This document shows positions 1 to 8,981 of a stretch of DNA of 55,605 nucleotides, piece after piece (positions within the stretch are counted from its first letter, which is position 1; the number at the start of each line of letters is the position of its first letter). The notes beneath the pieces were generated by a model that worked only from the letters and a program-made list of their open reading frames with translations, had not been told where the DNA came from and made no database searches. The translations under genes were made by a program, and so were the position numbers. This stretch comes from Sphingomonadales bacterium (GTDB lineage Bacteria; Pseudomonadota; Alphaproteobacteria; Sphingomonadales; Sphingomonadaceae), in the NCBI GenBank assembly GCA_006226685.1, contig SBGG01000080.1, positions 1 through 55,605 of the forward strand. Reading direction: 5' to 3'.

Positions 1-1106
1 GGCTCGACCAGCTTCATATTCATGCGCTCGGGCAGGCCGCCGACATTATGATGCGATTTGATCGTCACCGACGGCCCCCCGGTGAAGCTGACCGATTCGA
101 TCACATCGGGATAGAGCGTGCCCTGCGCCAGGAAATCCGCGCCACCGATCTTCTTCGCTTCGGCCTCGAACAGGTCGATAAACGCCTTGCCGATGAACTT
201 GCGCTTCTTTTCCGGGTCGGTGACGCCCGCCAGCCCGTCGAGGAACATCTTGCTGGCGTCGACATGGACGAGATTGATGCCATAATGCTGGCGGAACAGG
301 CTCACCACCTGCTCGGCCTCGTTCATCCGCATCAGGCCGTGATCGACGAACACGCAAGTCAGATGATCGCCGATCGCCTCATGGATCAGCACGGCGGCAA
401 CGGCGGAATCGACGCCGCCCGACAGGCCGCAAATCACCCGGCCATGGCCGACCTGCTGGCGGATCTCAGCGATCTTGGTTGCCCGGAATTCGGCCATCGA
501 CCAGTCGCCCGCACAGCCGCAGACATGGCGCACGAAATTGGCGATCAGTTTCGCACCATCCGGCGTGTGGACCACTTCCGGGTGGAACTGCATCGCGTAA
601 AACCGCTTGGCTTCGTTGGCGACGACGGCGCAGGGCGCGCCCTCGCTCTTCGCCACCACGTCGAACCCATCGGCAAGGCTCGTCACCTTGTCGCCATGGC
701 TCATCCAGACCTGATGCTTTTCGCCCTTGTGCCACAGCCCTTCAAACAGCTTGCACTGGCCGGTAATCTCTATGAAGGCACGGCCGAATTCCCCGCCTTC
801 GCCGCCCTCGACCTTGCCGCCGAGCTGTTCCATCATCGTCTGCTGACCATAGCAGATACCGAGAATCGGCACGCCCGCATCGAAAAATTCCCGGGGCGCG
901 CGCGGGCTGTTCTCCCATGTTACCGAGGACGGCCCGCCCGAAAGTATGATGCCGCTGGGGCGCATTCGCCGGAAGGCCTCTTCCGCGGCGTTGAACGGGG
1001 CAATCTCGCTATAGACTCCCGCCTCGCGCACCCGGCGGGCGATGAGCTGCGTCACCTGGCTCCCGAAATCCACGATCAGGATGGATTGATGGGTGGTCAG
1101 GGTCAT
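1..1106 (-). CDS. guaA: GMP synthase (glutamine-hydrolysing), 3' end cut by the window edge
   Basis: Converts XMP to GMP using glutamine, the last step of guanine nucleotide synthesis in the cytoplasm. The reading frame opens at ATG 1106 (protein begins [17 protein letters not shown]) and stays open to base 1, giving the first 368 of about 520 residues. An N-terminal class I glutamine amidotransferase domain is seen (nucleophile in GICYGQQ near residue 85), followed by the ATP pyrophosphatase P-loop ([10 protein letters not shown]) and, near the edge, [12 protein letters not shown] of the dimerisation region. Order and motifs match GuaA closely. The frame runs off the window, so only the C-terminus is missing. 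Confidence 0.95.
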   Translation of the reverse strand, partial: MTLTTHQSILIVDFGSQVTQLIARRVREAGVYSEIAPFNAAEEAFRRMRPSGIILSGGPSSVTWENSPRAPREFFDAGVPILGICYGQQTMMEQLGGKVEGGEGGEFGRAFIEITGQCKLFEGLWHKGEKHQVWMSHGDKVTSLADGFDVVAKSEGAPCAVVANEAKRFYAMQFHPEVVHTPDGAKLIANFVRHVCGCAGDWSMAEFRATKIAEIRQQVGHGRVICGLSGGVDSAVAAVLIHEAIGDHLTCVFVDHGLMRMNEAEQVVSLFRQHYGINLVHVDASKMFLDGLAGVTDPEKKRKFIGKAFIDLFEAEAKKIGGADFLAQGTLYPDVIESVSFTGGPSVTIKSHHNVGGLPERMNMKLVE

Positions 1107-1179
1107 GGGAATCGGCTTTCTCGACAGAAGGAACGAAACAGCCGGTTAAGCCCAGTGCCCGGTCCTGTCCAGTGCCGCC

Positions 1180-1803
1180 TCAGACCGCATCGCGGGAGAG
1201 ATAGACGCTGGCGACCTGTCCATCCTTCACATCGCAGGAAAAGCGCCGGGTTTCCCCGCTATGATCCTGATAATTGCGGCGCAGTTCGACCCGCCCGTCA
1301 ATCGACCAGCCACCGCTGATCGCCCGCGCCGGATCGACGCCCCGAACTTCGGCATAGCCGCCCTGCTCGCTCTCGGCCCGGTCGCGCGCCGCCGCAACAC
1401 AGGCATTGACGGCTTCTTCCTGATTGGTGGCCGCGCCGGGAGAAGGGGCATAGTCGCCATTCCCCCGATAATCGTCATCGCGATAACCGCCATCGCGGTA
1501 ATCGTCGTTGGGCGCATCGGGCACATTGTGGCTGTCGGGATAACGGTTCGCGTTGCGATCTTTCGACGCCGAGCTCGCGATGACCGCCACCGCGCCGATC
1601 AGCGCAGCGATGCCGATGACATCCCCCGCATTCAGGCCGCGATCATGACGGCGATAGCGATAAGGCCCGCCGCCCCACCCACCCGGATAGCCATAACCAT
1701 AGCCGCCGCGATGATGATCGCGCGCCACCGCCGGAGAAACTCCGCTTGCCAGCATGGCCAAGGCTCCCACGATGCCCGTGGTCCAACGCAATTTCGACCC
1801 CAT
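1180..1803 (-). CDS. Exported hypothetical protein with glycine/tyrosine-rich linker
   Basis: No known function is recognised. The ATG at 1803 is preferred over an upstream GTG at 1809, because the purine-rich AAGGG lies 9 bases before the ATG but too close to the GTG. The 207-residue product has a signal peptide (hydrophobic core about residues 10-27, ending AVARD), then a Gly/Tyr/Arg-rich stretch, a hydrophobic segment (GDVIGIAALIGAVAVIASS), an Asp/Arg/Tyr-rich low-complexity part, and a C-terminal domain of about 80 residues with two Cys (NACVAAARDRA and FSCDVKDG). Proteins of this layout are common as periplasmic or envelope hypotheticals in sphingomonads; that is family recollection, not a match made here. 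Confidence 0.75.
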   Translation of the reverse strand: MGSKLRWTTGIVGALAMLASGVSPAVARDHHRGGYGYGYPGGWGGGPYRYRRHDRGLNAGDVIGIAALIGAVAVIASSASKDRNANRYPDSHNVPDAPNDDYRDGGYRDDDYRGNGDYAPSPGAATNQEEAVNACVAAARDRAESEQGGYAEVRGVDPARAISGGWSIDGRVELRRNYQDHSGETRRFSCDVKDGQVASVYLSRDAV

Positions 1804-1919
1804 GGTCACAGCCCTTTCCCCAATATCCGCACCCGGCGGATGCGGACAGAAATAAAGGGGGCGGGCTGTCGAATGTCTGAACGGAAGCCCCGCTCAGCCG
1901 GTGATTTCGTAAACAAATG

Positions 1920-4151
1920 TCACTGGGCCGCCTGCTGCGCTCCATCCTGTGTGACCGGAGCGATGTTCAGGCCGGTCCAGCGGGCGAGAAAAGCGTAACT
2001 GTCGGCATATTCCTCGATCACCTTGTCGGTCGGCTTGCCCGACCCGTGCCCCGCCCGTGTTTCGATACGAATCAGGTGCGGCCTGGGGCCGATCTGCGCC
2101 GCCTGCAACGCCGCCGCATATTTGAAGCTGTGCCCCGGCACCACACGGTCGTCGGTGTCGGCGGTGGTAACGAGGATCGCCGGATAGTCCACGCCGTCGC
2201 GAATATTATGATAGGGGGAATAGCCCCGCAGGATATGGAAATCCTCCTCCCGATCGGGATAGCCATAATCATCGACCCAATAGCGCCCGGCGGTAAACTG
2301 ATCGAAGCGCAGCATGTCCATCACCCCGACCGCAGGCAGGGCGGCGGCGAACAGATCCGGCCTCTGGTTGACCACCGCGCCGACCAGCAGGCCTCCGTTC
2401 GACCGCCCCTCGATCGCGAGCTGCCCCTTGCCGGTATAGCCATTGTCGATCAGATATTCGCCCGCCGCGATGAAATCGTCGAACACATTCTGCTTGTTGG
2501 CGAGGCGGCCGGCATCATGCCATTGCTTCCCGAACTCCCCGCCACCGCGCAGATTGGCAATGGCCAGCACCCCGCCCTGTTCCAGCCAGGCGAGACGCGT
2601 CGGCGAAAAGCCGGGGGTGATCGCGATGTTGAAACCGCCATAACCATAAAGCAGGGTCGGCGCCGGAGTACGGGTGACGGCCAGCGTCTTCTTGCGAACG
2701 ATGAACATCGGCACCTTGGTGCCGTCCTTCGACGCGTAGAAAAGCTGCTCTTCCTCATATTCATCGGGATTGAAGGCCAGACGAGGCCGCGCAAATTCCT
2801 CGATCGCGCCGCTGTCGGTATCGTACCGGTAAATGGTGCCCGGAGTGGTGAAGCCCGAAAAATGGAAGAAGGTTTCGGGATCGCCCGCCTTGCCGCCGAA
2901 GCCCGCCGCCGTGCCCAACCCCGGGAGCGGCACATCGCCTACCGGGCGACCGTCCATTTCCACCAGCACCGCCACCGACTGGGCGTTATGCATATAGGCG
3001 AGGATGATGCGCTTGCCGACCATCGACGCCCCGGCCAGCGCATCCGCCCGTTCAGGCACAATCTCAACCGGAGCGCGGTTGGGATAGGCCGCATCCAGTG
3101 TCACCAGCCGCGACCGGGGGGCGCCTTTGTCGGTTACGAACCACATGCGGCTGCCGATACTGCCGATCAGCCGCCATTCATTCTTCATTCCGCGAATGAG
3201 CTTACGCGCCTTGCGGGCAGGGTCGGTCAGATTGACGACCGTAATCTCATAGCGCGGATCCGTTCCTTCCGACGATGTGATGACCAGCCAGTCACCATCA
3301 TCGGTTACTTCCGCACTATGGTTCCAGCTCGGGTGGCGTGGCGTTTCATAGATCAGCCGATCCTCGGCCTGATCGGTACCGAGGCGATGATACCAGACCG
3401 TGCTGTCGCTGTTCAGCGACTGAAACGCCGCCCCCTGCTCAGGCTCGGGAAAGCGCGAATAGAAAAACCCCTTGCCTTCCCCATCCCAGGAAAGGCGCGA
3501 GAATTTCACCCATTCGATCCGATCGTTCAGCCTGGCGCCCGTATCGACATCAAGCACATACAGCGTCCGCCAGTCGCTCCCACCTTCCTGCACCGCATAA
3601 ACGATATATCGGCCGTCGGGCGAAGGCTCCCACTCTGCCAGCGCGGTGGCGCCGTCCTTCGAAAAACCATTGGGATCGACCAGCAGGCGCGCCTTTCCAT
3701 GCACGCCTTCGCGGACATAAAGTGGCGATTGATTCTGAAGCCCGCCATTATGGGCGTAAAAATAGCGGCTACCAGCCTTACGCGGCGTCGAATAACGCTC
3801 ATAATCATAGAGCGCGCGCATCCGCTGCTTCAATATGTCGCGGCCGGGCAGACCCGCCAAATAGCGCTGGGTAACGGCATTTTCCGCCTCTACCCAGGCT
3901 TCCACCGCCTTATCGGTCCGCACATCATTTTCGAGCCAGCGATAGGGATCGGCAATAGCTTCACCGAACCTGTCCTCGACCAGATCAAGGCGGCGGGTAT
4001 CGGGATAATCCATCGGGCGCATATCCTGACCGGGAGAGGCAAGAGAAAGGGGTGAAGGAGACATATCCGCAGACCGGGCGAAAGCCGATGGTTCGCCGGG
4101 CAATGTCGCCAGCAACGCCATTCCGGCGAGCAGCGCCCTTCCAGATTTCAT
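1920..4151 (-). CDS. Secreted prolyl oligopeptidase family serine peptidase (S9A)
   Basis: Expected to cleave short peptides after proline, probably in the periplasm. The start at 4151 is chosen because AAGGAGAGG sits 7 bases upstream and it gives a clean signal peptide (MKSGRALLAGMALLATLPG...); the frame extends 12 codons further upstream without a good ribosome site. The 743-residue product has an N-terminal beta-propeller region and a C-terminal alpha/beta-hydrolase domain. The catalytic triad is visible: Ser584 in EGRSNGGL, Asp667/668 in ADTDDRVVP and His702 in AGHGSG. Length fits S9A enzymes plus a signal peptide. It stands alone downstream of the rplQ terminator. Confidence 0.92.
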   Translation of the reverse strand: MKSGRALLAGMALLATLPGEPSAFARSADMSPSPLSLASPGQDMRPMDYPDTRRLDLVEDRFGEAIADPYRWLENDVRTDKAVEAWVEAENAVTQRYLAGLPGRDILKQRMRALYDYERYSTPRKAGSRYFYAHNGGLQNQSPLYVREGVHGKARLLVDPNGFSKDGATALAEWEPSPDGRYIVYAVQEGGSDWRTLYVLDVDTGARLNDRIEWVKFSRLSWDGEGKGFFYSRFPEPEQGAAFQSLNSDSTVWYHRLGTDQAEDRLIYETPRHPSWNHSAEVTDDGDWLVITSSEGTDPRYEITVVNLTDPARKARKLIRGMKNEWRLIGSIGSRMWFVTDKGAPRSRLVTLDAAYPNRAPVEIVPERADALAGASMVGKRIILAYMHNAQSVAVLVEMDGRPVGDVPLPGLGTAAGFGGKAGDPETFFHFSGFTTPGTIYRYDTDSGAIEEFARPRLAFNPDEYEEEQLFYASKDGTKVPMFIVRKKTLAVTRTPAPTLLYGYGGFNIAITPGFSPTRLAWLEQGGVLAIANLRGGGEFGKQWHDAGRLANKQNVFDDFIAAGEYLIDNGYTGKGQLAIEGRSNGGLLVGAVVNQRPDLFAAALPAVGVMDMLRFDQFTAGRYWVDDYGYPDREEDFHILRGYSPYHNIRDGVDYPAILVTTADTDDRVVPGHSFKYAAALQAAQIGPRPHLIRIETRAGHGSGKPTDKVIEEYADSYAFLARWTGLNIAPVTQDGAQQAAQ

Positions 4152-4201
4152 GACCAACCTCTCCTTGTCAGACCGGCGCCGCAGCATGATCGCCGCGTAC
4201 C

Positions 4202-4239
4202 AAAAACGGGCCGTCAGCCTAAGGACCGACGACCCGTTT
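4202..4239 (-). terminator. Intrinsic terminator after rplQ
   Basis: Read on the minus strand, AAACGGG pairs with CCCGTTT around a second inner stem (CGTC...GACG), followed directly by a run of five T. It lies 30 bases after the rplQ stop and before the peptidase gene, so it closes the alpha-operon transcript. Confidence 0.85.
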
Positions 4240-4268
4240 GTGAAGCTATGTCAGCGTGAAAACGCGGA

Positions 4269-4694
4269 TCAGGCCTCGGCCAGTTCTTCCTCGTCGGCAC
4301 CCTGCACCGGACCGCTGTCCAGGCCCTTGGCGCCCTCATCGCGGTCGACCAGCTCGATCACCGCGATCGGAGCAGCGTCCGACGCGCGATAGCCCGCCTT
4401 GATGACGCGGGTGTAACCGCCATTGCGATCCTTATAGCGCTCGGCCAGCACGTCGAACAGCTTGGTAAGCTGCGCATCATCCAGCAGGCGCGACTGAGCG
4501 AGGCGACGATTGGAAAGGCCACCCTTCTTCGCCAGCGTGATCAGCTTTTCGACATAAGGACGCAGTTCCTTCGCCTTGGCGACGCCCGTGGTGATCTGCT
4601 CATGCTTGATGAGCGAAGCCGCGAGGTTGCGCAGCAGAGCGTTGCGATGCCCGGTCGAGCGCTGAAGCTTACGATGTCCAACCTTATGACGCAT
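4269..4694 (-). CDS. rplQ: 50S ribosomal protein L17
   Basis: Large-subunit protein near the peptide exit tunnel. The N-terminus [20 protein letters not shown] is the L17 signature. The protein is 141 residues, longer than the roughly 127 of E. coli, because of an acidic C-terminal tail ending EEELAEA. It is the last gene of the alpha operon, 157 bases after rpoA; that spacer holds a small hairpin (GGCGGTG/CACCGCC) without a T-run. Confidence 0.98.
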   Translation of the reverse strand: MRHKVGHRKLQRSTGHRNALLRNLAASLIKHEQITTGVAKAKELRPYVEKLITLAKKGGLSNRRLAQSRLLDDAQLTKLFDVLAERYKDRNGGYTRVIKAGYRASDAAPIAVIELVDRDEGAKGLDSGPVQGADEEELAEA

Positions 4695-4851
4695 ATCTCA
4701 TTCCTTCGTTCGTAAGGGGCCCGTATAGCTGGCCTCATCACAATAGTCTGATGAGTACCCTCTGGTAGCCCGTTCCAGGCGGTGAAAACGGGGCACCGCC
4801 CAAACCCCTTGAAAAACGTCCGTCCGGCCTTTGGGCCGAACGAGCGAATAA

Positions 4852-5913
4852 TTACCCCATAAGCTCCTGTTCGAGCTTCTTGGCCATTTCCTCGATATTC
4901 TCGGGCGGCCAGCCGGGAATGTCCATGCCGAGGCGCAGGCCCATGCTGGACAAGACTTCCTTGATCTCGTTGAGCGACTTGCGGCCGAAATTCGGCGTAC
5001 GCAGCATCTCCGCCTCGGTCTTCTGAACCAGATCGCCGATATAGATGATGTTGTCGTTCTTGAGGCAGTTGGCCGAACGGACCGAAAGTTCCAGCTCGTC
5101 CACCTTCTTCAACAGATAGCGGTTGATGGTGTTGGCATTGCCCTCGCCTTCGGCAGCAGCGCCACCGGCAGCGGCCGAAACCGGCTGCGGCGCGGCCAGC
5201 GCCTCGTCAAAGTGGACGAAGAGCTGAAGCTGGTCCTGCAGAATGCGCGCGGCATAGGCCACCGCATCTTCGGGAGCGACGGTGCCGTCGGTCTCGAGGG
5301 TCAGGCTGAGCTTGTCATAGTCCAGTTCCTGCCCGACGCGGGTGTTGTCGACCTTATAGGCAACCTGACGCACCGGCGAATAAAGCGCATCGACCGGAAT
5401 AAGACCGATCGGCGCATCGGCCGGACGGTTGGCAACGGCCGGGACATAGCCCTTGCCGGTGTCAGCGGTCAGTTCCATGTTGAGCGTCGCGCCCTCATCG
5501 AGATGGCAGATGATGAGATCGGGGTTCATCACCTCGATATCACCGCTGACTGCAATATCGCCCGCCTTCACCGCAGTGGGGCCGGTCGCGGAAAGCTGAA
5601 GCCGCTTGGGGCCGTCGCCTTCCATCTTCAACGCGATCTGCTTCACGTTGAGCACGATGTCCGTCACGTCCTCGCGCACACCGGCGAGGCTGGAGAATTC
5701 ATGCAGCACATTCTCGATCTTGATCGAGGTGACGGCCGCACCCTGCAACGACGAGAGCAACACGCGGCGCAGCGCATTGCCGAGTGTCAGGCCGAAACCA
5801 CGCTCCAGCGGCTCGGCAACGAAAGTGGCCTTGCGCCGGCCATCGCCGCTCGTCTTGATCTCGAGGCTGTTGGGCTTCTTCAATTCCTGCCAGTTCTTCA
5901 TGTTGACAGTCAT
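4852..5913 (-). CDS. rpoA: DNA-directed RNA polymerase subunit alpha
   Basis: Scaffold subunit on which RNA polymerase assembles. The start at 5913 ([19 protein letters not shown]) is chosen by family alignment and AGGGGA upstream; the open frame runs 30 codons further but that part is not conserved. The 353-residue product has the N-terminal dimerisation domain ([17 protein letters not shown], about residues 40-60) and the C-terminal helix-hairpin-helix domain ([20 protein letters not shown]) that contacts UP elements and activators. A Gly/Ala-rich linker separates the two. It lies between rpsK and rplQ as in other bacteria. Confidence 0.98.
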   Translation of the reverse strand: MTVNMKNWQELKKPNSLEIKTSGDGRRKATFVAEPLERGFGLTLGNALRRVLLSSLQGAAVTSIKIENVLHEFSSLAGVREDVTDIVLNVKQIALKMEGDGPKRLQLSATGPTAVKAGDIAVSGDIEVMNPDLIICHLDEGATLNMELTADTGKGYVPAVANRPADAPIGLIPVDALYSPVRQVAYKVDNTRVGQELDYDKLSLTLETDGTVAPEDAVAYAARILQDQLQLFVHFDEALAAPQPVSAAAGGAAAEGEGNANTINRYLLKKVDELELSVRSANCLKNDNIIYIGDLVQKTEAEMLRTPNFGRKSLNEIKEVLSSMGLRLGMDIPGWPPENIEEMAKKLEQELMG

Positions 5914-6021
5914 GTATTTCCCCTGGGAATGTGGCGGGAGTGCTCTGCCCTCAGAGAAGAGAACCCCGGCCGATGCAGATTGCGGGGGTGATGCGTCCAC
6001 CACCCCGAACGGGATTCGAAA

Positions 6022-6411
6022 TCAGACGCGGCGGCGTTTGGACGGCCGCACGCCGTTGTGCGGGATCGGCGTCACGTCGCGAATCGACGTGATGGTGAAG
6101 CCGACCGCCTGCAGCGCGCGCAGAGCCGATTCACGACCCGAGCCCGGGCCCTTCACTTCGACTTCCAGAGTGCGCACGCCATGCTCGGCCGCCTTGCGAC
6201 CGGCGTCTTCGGCGCAGACCTGCGCGGCATAAGGGGTCGACTTGCGCGACCCCTTGAAGCCCATCATGCCGGCGGAGGACCAGCTGATCGCATTGCCCTG
6301 CGCGTCGGTGATGGTGATCATGGTGTTGTTGAAGCTGGCATTCACATGCGCGACGCCCGCCGAGATGTTCTTACGCTCGCGGCGCTTAATGCGCTGAGGT
6401 TCCCGTGCCAT
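6022..6411 (-). CDS. rpsK: 30S ribosomal protein S11
   Basis: Platform protein of the small subunit that contacts 16S rRNA near the decoding region. It is 129 residues with the expected core ([34 protein letters not shown]) and the C-terminus ending [10 protein letters not shown]. It follows rpsM after 104 bases that contain a terminator-like hairpin, and precedes rpoA. Confidence 0.98.
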   Translation of the reverse strand: MAREPQRIKRRERKNISAGVAHVNASFNNTMITITDAQGNAISWSSAGMMGFKGSRKSTPYAAQVCAEDAGRKAAEHGVRTLEVEVKGPGSGRESALRALQAVGFTITSIRDVTPIPHNGVRPSKRRRV

Positions 6412-6480
6412 ATCCTGATATTCCTACTTCGAAACTGGTGTGACGGAGGCGTCTCGCTTGGGGAGCCACGCCTCCGGCGG

Positions 6481-6514
6481 AGAAGAAAATAAAAATAGTC
6501 CCCCGGACTATTTT
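6481..6514 (-). terminator. Terminator or attenuator hairpin between rpsM and rpsK
   Basis: Directly after the rpsM stop, the minus strand reads AAAATAGTCC-GGG-GGACTATTTT, a perfect 10-bp stem with a 3-base loop, followed by TATTTTCTTCT. The stem is AT-rich, so it may act only as a partial terminator. Its place inside the alpha operon suggests it trims transcription into rpsK-rpoA-rplQ or protects the rpsM end. Confidence 0.6.
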
Positions 6515-6515
6515 C

Positions 6516-6884
6516 TTATTTCTTCTTGCCCGCGATCGGCTTCGCCTTGCCCTTACGGGTGCGCGCATTGGTGTGCGTGCGCTGACCGCGAACCGGCAGC
6601 CCCTTACGATGACGCAGACCGCGATAGCAGGCCAGGTCCATCAGGCGCTTGATGTTCATCGCGGTGTCGCGACGCAGATCGCCTTCGACCGTGTAGCCCG
6701 CATCAATGGCTTCGCGGATCTGGAGCACTTCGGCGTCCGAGAGATCCTGAACCCGGCGGCTGTGGTCGATACCCAGCTTGGTAGCGATGTCGACAGCGGT
6801 CTTGCGACCGATACCATGAATATAGGTAAGCGCGATAATAACGCGCTTGTTGGTCGGGATGTTAACGCCCGCAATACGTGCCAT
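6516..6884 (-). CDS. rpsM: 30S ribosomal protein S13
   Basis: Head protein of the small subunit that contacts the P-site tRNA and the 50S bridge. It is 122 residues, begins [14 protein letters not shown], contains the helix-two-turn-helix [10 protein letters not shown] and the basic tail with [13 protein letters not shown]. It is the first gene of the separated alpha operon here, because adk, btaAB and a response regulator lie upstream. A likely promoter lies at 7057-7085. Confidence 0.98.
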   Translation of the reverse strand: MARIAGVNIPTNKRVIIALTYIHGIGRKTAVDIATKLGIDHSRRVQDLSDAEVLQIREAIDAGYTVEGDLRRDTAMNIKRLMDLACYRGLRHRKGLPVRGQRTHTNARTRKGKAKPIAGKKK

Positions 6885-7186
6885 GAATTTTTACTCCTGC
6901 TCCACAGGGCGCCTGGCTCAGCTCCCTATCTCAAAGCGTCAGGCCGCGACCGGCTCCGGATGAACAAGCCGCGACATTCCGTAATCCCGAGACGCGAAAA
7001 GAACGGCAAGGCGCCTGCATGGCACCGCCGTACATCAAGTGTGTCGGAAGCGGCGGTCCTTACCGATTCGTGAACCTGCTGTCAAGCAAGCCCGCCAATT
7101 CACACTGTGTTAACCAGATGATCGCAAAACGGAAAGGCCGTTCCGTTATATATACCGGGGTTCGCGACGGAGCGACGGAGATCGGG
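6885..7186. other. Divergent intergenic region between rpsM and the response regulator
   Basis: No gene is supported in these 302 bases. The minus strand carries the likely rpsM promoter at 7057-7085. Before the plus-strand gene there is an inverted repeat (AACGGAA at 7128-7134, TTCCGTT at 7141-7147) immediately followed by TATATATA, which may be an operator overlapping a -10 element; no good -35 was found for it. Confidence 0.5.
7057..7085 (-). promoter_or_regulatory. Candidate sigma-70 promoter for rpsM-rpsK-rpoA-rplQ
   Basis: On the minus strand a perfect -35 TTGACA (7085-7080) is followed after 17 bases by TAAGGA (7062-7057). The -10 is weak by E. coli standards, so the call rests mostly on the -35 and on the need for a promoter here. 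Transcription would begin about 165 bases before rpsM. Confidence 0.45.
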
Positions 7187-7621
7187 ATGAAATATACAAC
7201 CATATTGGTGGTCGATGACTCAGTCACGATCCGCGCCATGCTGGAGGTCCTGCTGGAGCGGGAGCCGAGCCTGCGCATCGTCGGCATTGCAGGCAATGCG
7301 CAGGAGACATTCGCCCTGATCCGCGAGACCGACCCCGACGTCGTCACCCTCGATATCGCCATGCCGGGAATGGACGGCATGGCCGTGCTCGACAGGATCA
7401 TGAAACGGGAACCCCGCCCCGTCATCATGCTGTCATCCTTGATGCGCGAAGGCTCCCCCCTCCGCGCCGAGGCTGCGGAACGCGGCGCCGCCGGATGTTT
7501 CAACAAATCGCGCATGGTCCAGCATGCGGACGAACTGATTCAGATGATCCGGGATGTCGCCTATCAACGCGGCGATCGTCCCGACATGCTGCGCTTCGCA
7601 GAGGTTCCTCTCAACCGCTGA
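7187..7621 (+). CDS. Single-domain response regulator (REC only, CheB-like receiver)
   Basis: A stand-alone phosphoacceptor protein without output domain, expected to relay a signal by binding a partner. The start at 7187 (MKYTTILVVDDS) begins exactly at the domain's first strand, with GGAG upstream; a longer frame back to 7019 is not conserved. The 144-residue product has acidic residues D10/D11, the phosphoacceptor D56 (VTLDIAMPGMDG), the switch Ser at 83-84 and Lys107. The MPGMDG motif and following helix resemble the receiver of the chemotaxis methylesterase CheB, but the methylesterase domain is absent. No histidine kinase lies nearby. It is followed after about 120 bases by btaA; whether it acts on that operon is unknown. 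Confidence 0.85.
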   Translation: MKYTTILVVDDSVTIRAMLEVLLEREPSLRIVGIAGNAQETFALIRETDPDVVTLDIAMPGMDGMAVLDRIMKREPRPVIMLSSLMREGSPLRAEAAERGAAGCFNKSRMVQHADELIQMIRDVAYQRGDRPDMLRFAEVPLNR

Positions 7622-7653
7622 CGCCCGGCACGCCCCCTCCCCGGCCAGACCGA

Positions 7654-7693
7654 CGCTCATCGAACTGACATCAAAGCTTCATCGCTGCGTCAC
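7654..7693 (+). promoter_or_regulatory. Pho-box-like array upstream of btaAB
   Basis: Four heptamers stand at an exact 11-base period: CGCTCAT, CTGACAT, GCTTCAT and GCGTCAC (starts 7654, 7665, 7676, 7687), each separated by 4 bases. PhoB binds direct repeats of CTGTCAT spaced by 4 bases, and they match at 5, 6, 4 and 4 of 7 positions, with the CA core kept in all. Betaine-lipid genes are PhoB-controlled in Sinorhizobium. The match is by eye and individual units are degenerate. Confidence 0.5.
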
Positions 7694-7739
7694 ATCGACA
7701 GGCTAGCGCACCGGGATGACCTCAAGGGGAACCCATCGC

Positions 7740-8981
7740 ATGTCCGGCATTCGTCCTCGTGCGCAGACGGCCCGCGCCGTCGGAGACGCCGTCTTTCAGA
7801 ACAGCCACCTCAGTTCCAAAGGCCTGATGGAACGCGCCTTTGCATTCGCCTTTCGCGGCCTCGTCTATGCCCAGATCTGGGAAGATCCGCTGATCGACAT
7901 GGAGGCAATGGAGATTTCCGGCGATAGCGACATCGTCACCATTGCCAGTGGCGGATGCAACATGCTGTCCTACCTCACCGCCGGGCCAGGCTCGCTCCAT
8001 GCGGTGGATCTCAACACCGCCCATGTCGCGCTGGGCCGGCTGAAGATCGCGGCCGCCCGGCACCTGCCCGATCATGAGGCCTTTCACCGCTTCTTCGCGC
8101 AATCGGGCCAGCGGGCCAATATCGCAGCCTACAAGGCTCATGTCCGCCCGCATCTCGACGATGTGACCATCCGCTATTGGGAAGGGCGGGATCTGATCGG
8201 GCGCAAGCGCATCAACGCCTTCGCCAGGAACATCTATACCCGCGGTCTGCTCGGCCAGTTCATTTCCGCCGCGCATATCGTCGCCCGTCTCTATCGCATC
8301 GATCCCCGCGAACTGTTGAGCGCGACATCGATCGAAGAACAGCGCGCGATCTTCGAACACCGCCTCGCGCCGTTGTTCGATCGCAAATTCGTGCGCTGGC
8401 TGACACAACAACCCGCCTCGCTCTTCGGTCTCGGCATCCCGCCCGCCCAATATGACGCGCTCTGCTCCGGCAGCGCCGACGACATGGCAGGCGTACTGCG
8501 CCAGCGGCTCGAAAAACTCGCCTGCGATTTCGACATCCGCCAGAATTATTTCGCACAACAGGCGTTCGGGCGCGGCTATGCCGATATGCCGGATGCAGCG
8601 CTGCCCCCCTATCTGGAAGCCGGGAACCATGACGCGTTGATCCGGCATCTGGACAGCGCCTCCATCCGCCATTGCAATTTCGTCGATTATCTCGCCCGGC
8701 ATGAAGCAGGCCGTTTCGACCGCTATGCCCTGCTCGATGCTCAGGACTGGATGACCGACGCCCAACTCGGCGCGCTCTGGAGCGAGATCACCCGCACAAG
8801 CCGCCCCGGCGCCCGCGTGATCTTCCGCACGGCCGCCGCGCCGACGCTACTGCCGGGCCGGGTATCCGACGCGATCCTCGGTCAATGGGACTATCAGGAA
8901 GAGCGGTCGCTCGATTTCACCCGGCGTGACCGGTCCGCCATTTATGGCGGCTTCCACCTCTATATACGCAAGGGCGCGTGA
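7740..8981 (+). CDS. btaA: BtaA-like S-adenosylmethionine:diacylglycerol 3-amino-3-carboxypropyltransferase (DUF3419)
   Basis: First enzyme of betaine lipid (DGTS) synthesis: it moves the 3-amino-3-carboxypropyl group of S-adenosylmethionine onto diacylglycerol, giving diacylglyceryl-homoserine at the inner membrane. The start at 7740 has AAGGGGA 9 bases upstream and is preferred over ATG 7716. The 413-residue product shows the DUF3419 features: VYAQIWEDPLIDMEAM near residue 40, the SAM-binding loop IASGGCNMLSYL followed by HAVDLNTAH, and the C-terminal RTAAAPTLLPGR region. It overlaps the adjacent methyltransferase gene, the standard bacterial btaA-btaB arrangement, which strengthens the call. 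A DUF3419 protein of another specificity is the alternative. Confidence 0.87.
   Translation: MSGIRPRAQTARAVGDAVFQNSHLSSKGLMERAFAFAFRGLVYAQIWEDPLIDMEAMEISGDSDIVTIASGGCNMLSYLTAGPGSLHAVDLNTAHVALGRLKIAAARHLPDHEAFHRFFAQSGQRANIAAYKAHVRPHLDDVTIRYWEGRDLIGRKRINAFARNIYTRGLLGQFISAAHIVARLYRIDPRELLSATSIEEQRAIFEHRLAPLFDRKFVRWLTQQPASLFGLGIPPAQYDALCSGSADDMAGVLRQRLEKLACDFDIRQNYFAQQAFGRGYADMPDAALPPYLEAGNHDALIRHLDSASIRHCNFVDYLARHEAGRFDRYALLDAQDWMTDAQLGALWSEITRTSRPGARVIFRTAAAPTLLPGRVSDAILGQWDYQEERSLDFTRRDRSAIYGGFHLYIRKGA

Noticed and set aside
1917..4055. 712-codon open frame opposite the prolyl oligopeptidase
   Set aside because: It mirrors a real gene; the codon bias of GC-rich genes leaves the antisense frame free of stops. 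No domain or ribosome site.
7128..7150. EcfG (general stress) promoter for the response regulator
   Set aside because: GGAAA and CGTT are present but only 8 bases apart, not 16-17.
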